The notes under the pieces were generated by a model. That model searched no databases. It was not told where the DNA came from and saw nothing but the letters and a program-made list of their open reading frames with translations. Shown here piece by piece: positions 44,029 to 53,244 of a stretch of DNA of 64,000 nt. Every line of letters begins with the position of its first letter. Within the stretch, counting starts at the first letter, position 1. The translations under genes were made by a program, and so were the position numbers. This stretch comes from Prevotella sp. P5-50 (GTDB lineage Bacteria > Bacteroidota > Bacteroidia > Bacteroidales > Bacteroidaceae), in assembly GCF_002251295.1 (NCBI RefSeq), contig NZ_NPJA01000019.1, forward strand, positions 62,001 to 126,000, read 5' to 3'.

Positions 44029-44877
44029 ATGGAACTGATAAAAGACAAACAATTCGGTGGTGAACGCCCATTGTTCGCCACACACGACCTACAACTGGAT
44101 AACGTGACCATCATAGATGGTGAGAGTGGTATCAAGCAATGTAGCAATATCGCTGCAACAGGATGTCACTTCTATGGAAAATATCCTTGGTGGCACGTTG
44201 ATGGTGCACAAATTGACCATTGCTATTTTGCACCAGGATCACGTTCTGCCATCTGGTACACCGACAATCTTACAATGACAGATACCAAGATTGACGGTCC
44301 GAAATTCTTCCGCGAAATGAAAAACGTGACGCTGGAAAACGTAGAGATTACAGATGCCGACGAAACTTTTTGGCGCGTAGAAGATGTACGACTGAAAAAC
44401 GTAACACTACACGATGGGACATACCCCTTTATGTTTGCACGCAACATCTATGTGGACGGACTGGTGAGCGACTCGAAATATATCTTCCAATACTGCGAGA
44501 ATGTGGAAATACACCATGCTAAAATCACCACGAAAGACTCATTCTGGGAGTGTGAGAACGTGACGGTCTATGACTCTGAGCTCGATGGAGAGTATCTGGC
44601 ATGGCACTCCAAGAACGTGCGCCTCGTCAACTGCCACCTCAAAGGCGAACAACTGCTCTGCTATGTGGATAACCTCAAACTCGAAAACTGTACCTTCGAT
44701 GCGGAATGTGACCGCATCTTCGAATATTCTACAGTAGAGGCAGACATCCGCGGACATGTGGAAAACATAAAAAATCCAACGTCGGGACACATCGTGGCAG
44801 ACTCGATAGGTAGCATCACCATCGACAAAAATGTGCGGCAACCTAACAACTGTGTAATAGAAACTCGCAAGCTATAA
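44029..44877 (+). CDS. DUF3737-like beta-helix protein
   Basis: A 282-residue protein without signal peptide. Almost its whole length consists of short repeats of the form NVxLxNxxIxD (NVTLENVEITDADETFWRV, VRLKNVTLHDGTYPF, NLKLENCTFDA), which predict a right-handed beta-helix. This matches DUF3737, a family of unknown function found in gut bacteria. It lies 5 nt before the C-S lyase gene, so the two are probably co-transcribed. Confidence 0.8.
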   Translation: MELIKDKQFGGERPLFATHDLQLDNVTIIDGESGIKQCSNIAATGCHFYGKYPWWHVDGAQIDHCYFAPGSRSAIWYTDNLTMTDTKIDGPKFFREMKNVTLENVEITDADETFWRVEDVRLKNVTLHDGTYPFMFARNIYVDGLVSDSKYIFQYCENVEIHHAKITTKDSFWECENVTVYDSELDGEYLAWHSKNVRLVNCHLKGEQLLCYVDNLKLENCTFDAECDRIFEYSTVEADIRGHVENIKNPTSGHIVADSIGSITIDKNVRQPNNCVIETRKL

Positions 44878-44882
44878 AGCCT

Positions 44883-46040
44883 ATGAAATACGATTTTGAC
44901 AAACCGACACAACGCCGGGGCACCCACTGTGTAAAGTGGGACGAGGCTCCATCAGACAAGGTTATACCCTTGTGGGTAGCTGATATGGACTTCGAAGCAG
45001 CTCCTGCCATTGTCGAAGCAGTAGTAAAACGAGCACAACAGGGCATCTACGGCTATACTCTGGTGGAAGATGACTACTATAATGCCGTCATCTCATGGTT
45101 TGCAAGACGCCACCAATGGACTATCCACCGCGACGAAATTCTATATACCACTGGTGTAGTACCTGCCGTTTCGGTGGCTATCAAGGCACTGACCATGCCT
45201 GGCGAACAAGTGGTGATGCTATCGCCAGACTACAATTGCTTCTTCTCATCAATCCGAAACAACGGTTGTCAGGTATCAGAAAGCGTGTTGTTGCGCCACA
45301 ACGATACGTTTGTAATAGACTGGGAGGACTTGGAAAAACGTTGTGCAGAAGAGAAAACTACGATGCTTTTGCTCTGCAATCCACACAATCCAACAGGACG
45401 AGTGTGGACTATAGACGAACTGGAGCGTATCAATACCATCTGCATGAAGCACGATGTGAAGGTGATTAGCGATGAAATACATTGCGAACTTGTCATGCCT
45501 GGACACCGATTCCAACCTTTTGCTGCCGTGAGCGAGAGTTGTCGGCAAAACAGCGTGATACTGAATTCACCATCCAAATCATTTAATATTGCCGGACTAC
45601 AGACTGCCAACATGATTTGCGCCAACCCCGAATGGCGACGCAGACTGAACCGAGCTATTAATATCAATGAGGTGTGCGATATCAATCCCTTCGGCAATGT
45701 GGCACTTATGGCAGCCTACAACGACTGCGAAGACTGGATAGACCAACTCAACGAATACCTCTGGGGCAACTACCAATGGCTCTGTCAGTTTGTGGGAAAC
45801 AACATCCCGCAATGGAAAGTATGCCGATTGGAAGGCACCTATCTACCATGGATTGACGTATCGGCTGGTGGCGAGGAGACTGATGCACTCTGCCAACGAC
45901 TGCTCGACGAAGCTCAAGTATGGCTCAATCCTGGCACTATGTACGGCGCCGAAAGTGGTCGTGGCTATGTCCGTGTCAATATTGCTTGCCAGCGCAAACG
46001 CTTGGAGGAAGCTATGAACAGAATCAAACTAAAATTATAA
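44883..46040 (+). CDS. PatB/MalY-type C-S lyase (PLP-dependent)
   Basis: A 385-residue fold type I PLP enzyme. It begins YDFDKPTQRRGTHCVKWDE, typical of the MalY/PatB group, and has LCNPHNPTGRVW, the phosphate-binding region, and the Schiff-base lysine in SPSKSFNIAGLQ. Members act as cystathionine beta-lyases, releasing homocysteine, pyruvate and ammonia, or cleave other cysteine S-conjugates. The following OPT transporter gene begins 1 nt after its stop, suggesting that the lyase acts on a peptide or conjugate that the transporter brings in. Confidence 0.9.
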   Translation: MKYDFDKPTQRRGTHCVKWDEAPSDKVIPLWVADMDFEAAPAIVEAVVKRAQQGIYGYTLVEDDYYNAVISWFARRHQWTIHRDEILYTTGVVPAVSVAIKALTMPGEQVVMLSPDYNCFFSSIRNNGCQVSESVLLRHNDTFVIDWEDLEKRCAEEKTTMLLLCNPHNPTGRVWTIDELERINTICMKHDVKVISDEIHCELVMPGHRFQPFAAVSESCRQNSVILNSPSKSFNIAGLQTANMICANPEWRRRLNRAININEVCDINPFGNVALMAAYNDCEDWIDQLNEYLWGNYQWLCQFVGNNIPQWKVCRLEGTYLPWIDVSAGGEETDALCQRLLDEAQVWLNPGTMYGAESGRGYVRVNIACQRKRLEEAMNRIKLKL

Positions 46041-46041
46041 T

Positions 46042-47931
46042 ATGAAACAACAAAACGAAGTCAACGTATGGTCTGTCACCTGGGGTGTGCTCATGGCTGT
46101 ACTATTCTCGGCTGCCGCAGCCTATCTCGGTCTGAAAGTAGGACAGGTTTTTGAAGCAGCCATCCCCATCGCCATCATTGCCGTGGGCGTATCAACAGCA
46201 GCCAAGCGCAACAATGCACTACGCGAAAACGTCATTATCCAGTCGATTGGTGCCTGTTCTGGAGCCGTTGTGGCTGGTGCCATCTTCACCTTGCCTGCCA
46301 TCTATATCCTGCAGGCCAAGTATCCTGGAATGGAAGCCGACTTCCTGAAAATCTTCATTGCATCGCTATTGGGCGGTGTGCTCGGCATCCTTTTCCTTAT
46401 TCCTTTCCGCAAATACTTTGTAGAAGCTCCTGCCGAACAGTTTCCTTTCCCTGAAGCTACTGCTACTACACAGGTTTTAAAGAGTGGAGAGAAAGGTGGA
46501 TCACAGGCTCGCCCATTGCTGTTGGCCGGACTGATTGGCGGTCTCTACGACTTTATCGTGGCTACCTTCGGATGGTGGAACGAGAATGTAACCAGCCGCA
46601 TGATACCATTCGGTAGCGATTTGGCAGACCGCGCTAAACTCGTATTCAAAAACAATACAGGGGCGGCAGTTCTCGGTTTGGGCTATATTATCGGTTTCCG
46701 ATACGCACTCATCATCACACTGGGATCACTCTTTGTATGGTGGTTGGTAGTGCCCGGAATGGCACTACTCTTCCCTACCGAGGTCCTCAACCAATGGAAC
46801 CCTGCCATTACTACAGCAGTAGGTGCAATGTCGCCAGAGGAAATATTCACCAGCTATGGCAAATCGATAGGTATCGGTGCCATTGCCATGGCAGGCATCA
46901 TAGGTATTATCAAGAGTCGCGACATCATCATTGGCGCAGTGAAACGCATGAAACCTACCGCTAAAACAACAGATATCGAACCAACAACAGAACAAAAAAA
47001 TGATGCCGATCTGTCCTTACGCTTCATCGCCATCGCTTCCATTGCTACATTGCTCATCACCTTCATCTTCTTCTGGTTTGGTGTTATGGGCGGCAAACTG
47101 CTCTTTGCCGTAGTAGCTATTCTTCTTACTGCCATCATTGCGTTCCTCTTCACTACCGTAGCTGCTAATGCCATTGCCATTGTGGGTAGCAATCCTGTAT
47201 CAGGAATGACACTGATGACATTGATACTTGCTTCGGTAGTCATGGTAGCTGTAGGACTGAGCGGCACCGGCGGTATGGTGGCTGCACTCATCATGGGCGG
47301 AGTGGTATGCACAGCACTCTCTATGGCAGGTTCGTTTATCACCGACCTGAAGATTGGACACTGGACAGGTACACAACCTCGTAAACAGGAAACGTGGAAA
47401 TTCCTCGGTACACTGATAAGTGCTGCAACTGTAGGTGGTGTCATGATGCTACTCAACGAGACATACGGTTTTGCATCAGGAGCACTCGCTGCACCACAGG
47501 CAAATGCTATGGCTGCTGTCATCGATCCGCTGATGACAGGCACAGGAGCGCCTTGGGTTCTCTATGCCATCGGTGCCATACTGGCTATTATCCTCACTTG
47601 GTGTAAAGTTCCTGCACTGGCTTTCGCATTGGGCATGTTTATCCCCATACAGCTCAACGTACCACTGCTGATTGGCGGTGCTGTCAATTGGTTTGTAACA
47701 TCACGTTCTAAGAATGCAGAAGAGAATAAAGAACGTGGCGAAAAGGGCAACCTCATCGCTTCAGGATTCATTGCTGGTGGTGCATTAATGGGAGTCATCA
47801 GTGCACTGTTGCGCTTCGGTGGTGTGCAGTTTGACTATACAGCATGGTGGGCAAACCCATTGAGCGAACTCCTCTCGCTCGTTGCATATATTCTACTGAT
47901 TACCTATTTCATTCGCGCCACAAGAAAATAA
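46042..47931 (+). CDS. OPT family oligopeptide transporter
   Basis: A 629-residue inner-membrane protein with about 14-16 transmembrane segments. OPT features are the N-terminal LKVGQVFEAAIPIAI, FPFPEATATTQVLKSGE, and NPVSGMTLMT in the second half. Members take up small peptides, glutathione-like compounds or metal chelates with protons. It is encoded 1 nt after the PatB gene and is followed by an intrinsic terminator. Confidence 0.93.
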   Translation: MKQQNEVNVWSVTWGVLMAVLFSAAAAYLGLKVGQVFEAAIPIAIIAVGVSTAAKRNNALRENVIIQSIGACSGAVVAGAIFTLPAIYILQAKYPGMEADFLKIFIASLLGGVLGILFLIPFRKYFVEAPAEQFPFPEATATTQVLKSGEKGGSQARPLLLAGLIGGLYDFIVATFGWWNENVTSRMIPFGSDLADRAKLVFKNNTGAAVLGLGYIIGFRYALIITLGSLFVWWLVVPGMALLFPTEVLNQWNPAITTAVGAMSPEEIFTSYGKSIGIGAIAMAGIIGIIKSRDIIIGAVKRMKPTAKTTDIEPTTEQKNDADLSLRFIAIASIATLLITFIFFWFGVMGGKLLFAVVAILLTAIIAFLFTTVAANAIAIVGSNPVSGMTLMTLILASVVMVAVGLSGTGGMVAALIMGGVVCTALSMAGSFITDLKIGHWTGTQPRKQETWKFLGTLISAATVGGVMMLLNETYGFASGALAAPQANAMAAVIDPLMTGTGAPWVLYAIGAILAIILTWCKVPALAFALGMFIPIQLNVPLLIGGAVNWFVTSRSKNAEENKERGEKGNLIASGFIAGGALMGVISALLRFGGVQFDYTAWWANPLSELLSLVAYILLITYFIRATRK

Positions 47932-47951
47932 TCATGTGACAGGAATACAGA

Positions 47952-48000
47952 GAACGGGTGTGGAGGAAAAGAATGATTTATCACACCCGTTCTTATTTTC
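47952..48000 (+). terminator. Intrinsic terminator of the DUF3737-patB-OPT operon
   Basis: GAACGGGTGTG (47952-47962) pairs perfectly with CACACCCGTTC (47982-47992) around a 19-nt loop, followed by TTATTTTC. Confidence 0.8.
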
Positions 48001-48197
48001 ATTCTTTGCCGAAATAGAAGTAAGCGTATTGTAATATTCGTTCCCGTTATCTCTATCACGATGCACCTATATCTTTATATTTGATAACAACAAATAACAA
48101 CACCACACAAGATAGCGATTGTGAGAAATGTCCTATTACATGAGTACCAATGCACATATTTTTATCAGGAATATCATTGATTTTCAAAAAATCTTTG

Positions 48198-48205
48198 TAA
48201 TTTTG
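48198..48205 (+). promoter_or_regulatory. Promoter -7 element directly before the propeller-AraC gene
   Basis: TAATTTTG ends 5 nt before ATG 48211, so a transcript from it would be leaderless or nearly so. Another TATATTTG at 48076-48083 could give a leader of about 125 nt, but neither has a good -33 element. Confidence 0.4.
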
Positions 48206-48210
48206 TCACC

Positions 48211-50922
48211 ATGACGAAACTTAAAAACTGTCTGGTACTGCTACTGACCATCATACCCGCATTAACAGTATGGGGGCAAACAGCATCGTTACTTGTAACG
48301 GACCACTATACAACCAGCAACGGACTTCCAAGCAATAATGTGTATTGTGCGATGAAAGACCGCGATGGTTTCCTGTGGTTTGGCACATGGTATGGACTAT
48401 GTCGTTTTGACGGAAGCCACTTCGAGACAATGAAGAAAAGTACACGCCCGGACTCTGACATACCACCACGCAAGATAGAAAGCATGGCAGAAGACCAACA
48501 AGGTAATCTTTGGCTAAAGACCGTGGATTGGAAAGTGTATGTATTCTACCGACGCACAGGACGGTTTCATGCCTTAGGCGAGGAACTCAAACACCTCTCG
48601 CAAAACATGCAGGTCATTAAACTGCAGGCTACAGATAATGGGCAAGTATTGCTACTTACAAAAGACAAGAACCTCTTGATGGCAACAACAACCCCCAAGG
48701 GACATATTGACATCAAGACACTGTTTTCGTCAAAAGGGAAAATCAACCCATTCACCTACCAACTATACCGTGACTACTGTGAAGAAAACAACGGATATTC
48801 AGTATGGGTGGGACGCGACTATCGCATCTTTGCTGTACCCAGAGGCGAACAACTACAACAACGGATGGCAGACAACGACAATCTGCAAAAGAGGAAAAAC
48901 ACACAGCTGGAGGCGATAGTTGCACAAGCTGGCATCAACGACTATGTTCAAATCTACGAAGACAACGACCGCCTTGTGTGGGTAACAACTCCAACGAACG
49001 GCATCTATTGCATACATTCACCAAAAAGCATTTTCAAACTCATCCCCTTTGATTTCGATCAAACGGGAGTAAGAAGCATCTTTCAACTTCCTAATGGCAA
49101 CGTATTGGTGGGCACTAGAAGCCGAGACGTTTTCATTCTCAACCCACAAGGACAACGCATACATACCTTCGACTATAAGACTCATGGTATCGGAGCCATT
49201 TACCACGTCATGGCAGACAAGCACCACAGACTCTGGCTATCAACCAAACGCGACGGACTTGTCGTGGCAACACCCGATAACAGCCAGCCTACTGGATACA
49301 GACTGAACCACTACCTACATGATGACAATAATCCACAAAGCATCAGTGGCAATGCGGTATATATGACTTATACTGATAAAAAAGGACATATCTGGGTAGC
49401 AACTCTCGATGGCGGGCTCAATCTGGTGAAACAAAACGGCAGCACGCAACTGGTTTTCTACAATAGACACAACGGATTTATCAACTACCCGTCCTACGGA
49501 TTATATACTGAAGTGAGAAACATGGCCGAGGATCAACACGGACGGCTATGGATTGGAACGATTGACGGACTGATGAGTACAGATACCAAATTCCGCCAAC
49601 CACAAGACATCAAATTTGAAACCTATAAGGAACAGCGTGCATCATCGTTTGCTAACAACGACATCTACACCATCTTCAAAGACAACAGGGATAATATATG
49701 GATGGGCGCTTTCGGTGGTGGACTGAGCAGACTAACCAACTACGACAAACACAAACACTGTCCTGACTTCAAAACACTTGGCATGAGAGAAGGACTGCGC
49801 AACGACGTCATCGTATCCATTACCGAAGACTTGAACGGCAGACTGTGGTTTGCAGGAGAAAACACTATTGCTTGCTATAATCCGAAAAATGAACGCATAC
49901 GTAACTTCGACAAATACGATGGACTGCCTGATGTCAAATTTGAAGAGGCTTCTGCATGTCGCATGAACAATGGTGAAATATGGCTAGGATGCAAACAAGG
50001 CATCATCGTCTTCGACCCCAAGCATCTGGTCAACGAAAACAGTAACTACCATACGTTCATTACCAATATGAGCGTAAACAACAGAAACATCACCCAACAA
50101 CTGGAACGCATAGAAAACCAACATGGCATCGACCAACTCAAACAGATAGAACTGAAACACGATCAGAATTCATTCACCATCGAATTTGCCGCACTCAACT
50201 TCATCAATAACAACAATGTGGCATACAGATACCGACTGAAAGGATACGACCACGACTGGAACTACAGCGGACAAAACAGACAAGCATCGTACACCAAAGT
50301 ACCACCAGGTAACTACACCTTTGTGGTTGAAACAATAGACGACAGCAATCCAACACTCTGCTCAAGAGACGAACTGCACATCTGCATACTTCCACCGTGG
50401 TGGGCCACATGGTGGGCATATCTTATCTATCTGGCTGTCATCGGCATCATCACATTCTTCATTGTACGCACAGGACTGCAAATGAACCGAATGAGAAACG
50501 AAATGATTATCGGTCAACGACTGGCAAAGCTACATACTATGGCCACCGCTACACCAGCCAAAGAGATTGACTACTCACAATATGTTGAGCAAAAAGGTAT
50601 GGAGTTTATAGACCAGTTGCATCGCATCATCGATGAGAATCTGCAAAACAGCGAATTCAACATCGATACCATGGCTGCTGAAATGGGGCTGTCGCGATCG
50701 GCATTCTTCAAGAAAGTGAAGAACGTCACAGGCTTTGCACCACTCGATCTTATCAAGGAGTTCCGACTATCACGTGCTGCCGAACTGCTAAAACACACTA
50801 ACCTCAGCATCAACGAAGTGGCATATCGTTCAGGCTTTAAGGATAGTAGTTATTTCGGCAAGTGTTTCCGCAAGCGCTTCGGTCTATCACCACGCGACTA
50901 TGCATCATCAAGCAGAGAATAG
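48211..50922 (+). CDS. Two-component-type propeller sensor fused directly to AraC DNA-binding domain
   Basis: A 903-residue protein. A signal peptide (LVLLLTIIPALTVWGQ) leads into two seven-bladed propeller-like regions (about 30-640) with repeated blades such as GFLWFGTWYGLCRF, GHIWVATLDGGLN, GRLWIGTIDGLM and DNIWMGAFGGGLSRL. A Y_Y_Y domain follows (YRYRLKGYDHDW; VPPGNYTFVVE), then a transmembrane helix at about 733-753. The cytoplasmic part is only 150 residues: a short linker and an AraC helix-turn-helix domain (IDTMAAEMGLSRSAFFKKVK to GLSPRDYAS). The histidine kinase and receiver of classical hybrid two-component systems are absent. Its target is unknown; the suf operon follows on the same strand. 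Confidence 0.88.
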   Translation: MTKLKNCLVLLLTIIPALTVWGQTASLLVTDHYTTSNGLPSNNVYCAMKDRDGFLWFGTWYGLCRFDGSHFETMKKSTRPDSDIPPRKIESMAEDQQGNLWLKTVDWKVYVFYRRTGRFHALGEELKHLSQNMQVIKLQATDNGQVLLLTKDKNLLMATTTPKGHIDIKTLFSSKGKINPFTYQLYRDYCEENNGYSVWVGRDYRIFAVPRGEQLQQRMADNDNLQKRKNTQLEAIVAQAGINDYVQIYEDNDRLVWVTTPTNGIYCIHSPKSIFKLIPFDFDQTGVRSIFQLPNGNVLVGTRSRDVFILNPQGQRIHTFDYKTHGIGAIYHVMADKHHRLWLSTKRDGLVVATPDNSQPTGYRLNHYLHDDNNPQSISGNAVYMTYTDKKGHIWVATLDGGLNLVKQNGSTQLVFYNRHNGFINYPSYGLYTEVRNMAEDQHGRLWIGTIDGLMSTDTKFRQPQDIKFETYKEQRASSFANNDIYTIFKDNRDNIWMGAFGGGLSRLTNYDKHKHCPDFKTLGMREGLRNDVIVSITEDLNGRLWFAGENTIACYNPKNERIRNFDKYDGLPDVKFEEASACRMNNGEIWLGCKQGIIVFDPKHLVNENSNYHTFITNMSVNNRNITQQLERIENQHGIDQLKQIELKHDQNSFTIEFAALNFINNNNVAYRYRLKGYDHDWNYSGQNRQASYTKVPPGNYTFVVETIDDSNPTLCSRDELHICILPPWWATWWAYLIYLAVIGIITFFIVRTGLQMNRMRNEMIIGQRLAKLHTMATATPAKEIDYSQYVEQKGMEFIDQLHRIIDENLQNSEFNIDTMAAEMGLSRSAFFKKVKNVTGFAPLDLIKEFRLSRAAELLKHTNLSINEVAYRSGFKDSSYFGKCFRKRFGLSPRDYASSSRE

Positions 50923-50964
50923 TTTTCTAAAGGAACTAAAGCGAAAAGAAAAACTCGTTTTCCT

Positions 50965-50995
50965 TTTGTACTTCACTCACTTATTCGTAACTTTG
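50965..50995 (+). promoter_or_regulatory. Promoter of the suf operon
   Basis: TTTG at 50965-50968, a 19-nt spacer and TAACTTTG at 50988-50995 are an exact consensus match. The start codon at 51004 is only 8 nt after the -7 element, so the 5' leader is a few nucleotides at most. Confidence 0.75.
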
Positions 50996-51003
50996 TACCC
51001 CAA

Positions 51004-52458
51004 ATGGAAATGAAAGAAAACAACAACGAATTAGTACGCCAAGTAGCTGAACAGAAATACGAGTTTGGATTCACTACTGATGTACATACTGAAATCATTG
51101 AGAAAGGACTCAATGAGGATATTGTCAGGCTCATATCGAAAAAAAAGGGAGAGCCCGAATGGATGCTTGATTTCCGTCTCAAAGCTTTCCGTTACTGGCA
51201 ACAGCAGACGGAACCACGATGGGGACATGTACATGTGCCACCTATTGACTATCAAGCCATATCATACTACGCAGACCCGCTGGCCAAGAAACCCCAAGGT
51301 GACGGAAAGATTGACCCGGAACTGGAGAAGACTTTCGACAAACTGGGTATTCCCCTTGAAGAACGTCTGGCATTGAGTGGCAATACAGCAGTGGATGCCA
51401 TCATGGACTCGGTATCGGTAAAGACCACCTTCAAAGAGAAGCTCGCAGAGAAAGGTGTAATATTCTGCTCCATCGGTGAAGCCATTAAGGAACATTCCGC
51501 ACTCGTCAGACAATACCTCGGTACGGTAGTACCATACCGCGACAATTTCTTTGCAGCGCTCAATAGTGCCGTATTCAGCGATGGATCTTTTGTCTATATC
51601 CCCAAAGGTGTGCGCTGTCCTATGGAATTGAGCAGTTATTTCCGCATCAATGCACGTAACACAGGACAGTTTGAACGCACATTGATTATTGCCGACGACG
51701 ATGCCTACGTATCCTATCTCGAAGGATGCACAGCCCCTATGCGCGACGAAAACCAATTACATGCCGCCATCGTAGAGATCATTGTCAATGATAGAGCCGA
51801 AGTAAAATACTCTACCGTACAAAACTGGTATCCCGGTGATGAGAATGGTAAAGGTGGTGTGCTCAACCTTGTCACCAAGCGCGGTGATCTCAGAGGTGAA
51901 GGTTCTAAACTTTCCTGGACACAGGTAGAAACCGGAAGTGCTATCACTTGGAAATATCCCTCCTGCATACTCCGTGGTGACAACTCGACAGCAGAGTTCT
52001 ATAGTGTAGCTGTTACCAACAATTATCAAGAAGCAGACACTGGCACAAAGATGATACACATGGGCAAAAACACCAAAAGTACCATCATATCGAAAGGAAT
52101 ATCTGCCGGCCACTCCCAAAACTCATACCGCGGACTGGTACGTGCTACCAGCACAGCCGACAATGCACGCAACTACTCCAGTTGCGATTCTCTACTGCTG
52201 GGCAGTGACTGTGGTGCACACACCTTCCCCTATATGGATGTACACAATGACACCGCAGTATTCGAACACGAAGCAACTACCAGCAAAATATCGGAAGACC
52301 AACTCTTCTACTGCAACCAGCGTGGCATACCCACCGAACAAGCCGTAGGTCTCATCGTTAATGGCTATGCCAAAGAAGTAATCAAGAAACTCCCCATGGA
52401 GTTTGCCGTCGAGGCACAGAAACTGCTCAGCGTATCACTCGAAGGTACCGTGGGATAA
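51004..52458 (+). CDS. sufB: Fe-S cluster assembly scaffold protein SufB
   Basis: A 484-residue cytoplasmic protein with the SufB/SufD beta-helix core. Typical blocks are [55 protein letters not shown], and [17 protein letters not shown] near the C terminus, where the conserved cysteine and histidine participate in cluster assembly. A second ATG at 51010 is possible. SufB forms a complex with SufC and SufD and builds the nascent cluster. It is first in sufBCDS and starts right behind a consensus promoter. Confidence 0.97.
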   Translation: MEMKENNNELVRQVAEQKYEFGFTTDVHTEIIEKGLNEDIVRLISKKKGEPEWMLDFRLKAFRYWQQQTEPRWGHVHVPPIDYQAISYYADPLAKKPQGDGKIDPELEKTFDKLGIPLEERLALSGNTAVDAIMDSVSVKTTFKEKLAEKGVIFCSIGEAIKEHSALVRQYLGTVVPYRDNFFAALNSAVFSDGSFVYIPKGVRCPMELSSYFRINARNTGQFERTLIIADDDAYVSYLEGCTAPMRDENQLHAAIVEIIVNDRAEVKYSTVQNWYPGDENGKGGVLNLVTKRGDLRGEGSKLSWTQVETGSAITWKYPSCILRGDNSTAEFYSVAVTNNYQEADTGTKMIHMGKNTKSTIISKGISAGHSQNSYRGLVRATSTADNARNYSSCDSLLLGSDCGAHTFPYMDVHNDTAVFEHEATTSKISEDQLFYCNQRGIPTEQAVGLIVNGYAKEVIKKLPMEFAVEAQKLLSVSLEGTVG

Positions 52459-52488
52459 AACAACAACGACAATAAAAAGACTCAAGAT

Positions 52489-53244
52489 ATGTTAGAGGTA
52501 AAAAACCTGCATGCCACCATTGCTGGCAAAGAAATACTGAAAGGCATCGACCTGACCATTCGCGACGGTGAAACACATGCCATCATGGGCCCCAACGGTT
52601 CGGGCAAGAGCACACTCAGTGCCGTTCTCGTGGGCAATCCACTCTACGAAGTGACCGAAGGAGAAGCATATTTCAATGGTAAAAATCTATTGGACATGAA
52701 GCCCGAAGACCGCGCACACGAGGGATTGTTCCTTTCGTTCCAATATCCTGTGGAGATTCCCGGAGTATCGATGACCAACTTCATGAAAGCTGCCATTAAC
52801 GAAAAACGGAAATATCAAGGTCTTGAACCAATGAATGCCGCAGAGTTCTTAAAACTTATGCGCGAGAAGCGAAAGATAGTAGAACTCGATTCTAAACTTG
52901 CCAACCGCTCGGTCAACGAAGGATTCAGCGGTGGCGAGAAAAAGCGCAACGAGGTATTCCAAATGGCTATGCTTGAACCAAAGCTAAGCATTCTCGACGA
53001 GACCGACTCAGGCCTCGATGTCGATGCCATGCGCATTGTTGCAGAAGGAGTCAACAAACTGCAGACTCCACAAACCTCCTGTATCGTTATCACCCACTAC
53101 GACCGACTGTTGGAGATGATTCGTCCACAGTTTGTTCATGTGCTCTACAAGGGACGCATCGTAAAAACCGGAGGTCCAGAACTGGCCAAAGAGATACAAG
53201 AACATGGTTACGACTGGATCAAAGAAGAAATAGGAGAAGAATAA
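52489..53244 (+). CDS. sufC: Fe-S cluster assembly ATPase SufC
   Basis: A 251-residue ABC ATPase without membrane segments. Walker A is GPNGSGKST, the signature is EGFSGGEKKRNEV, and Walker B is LSILDETDSGLDVDA. The sequence GEKKRNE and ETDSGLD are characteristic of SufC. ATP hydrolysis drives conformational change of the SufBCD complex during cluster assembly. It is encoded 30 nt after sufB and abuts sufD without a gap. Confidence 0.98.
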   Translation: MLEVKNLHATIAGKEILKGIDLTIRDGETHAIMGPNGSGKSTLSAVLVGNPLYEVTEGEAYFNGKNLLDMKPEDRAHEGLFLSFQYPVEIPGVSMTNFMKAAINEKRKYQGLEPMNAAEFLKLMREKRKIVELDSKLANRSVNEGFSGGEKKRNEVFQMAMLEPKLSILDETDSGLDVDAMRIVAEGVNKLQTPQTSCIVITHYDRLLEMIRPQFVHVLYKGRIVKTGGPELAKEIQEHGYDWIKEEIGEE

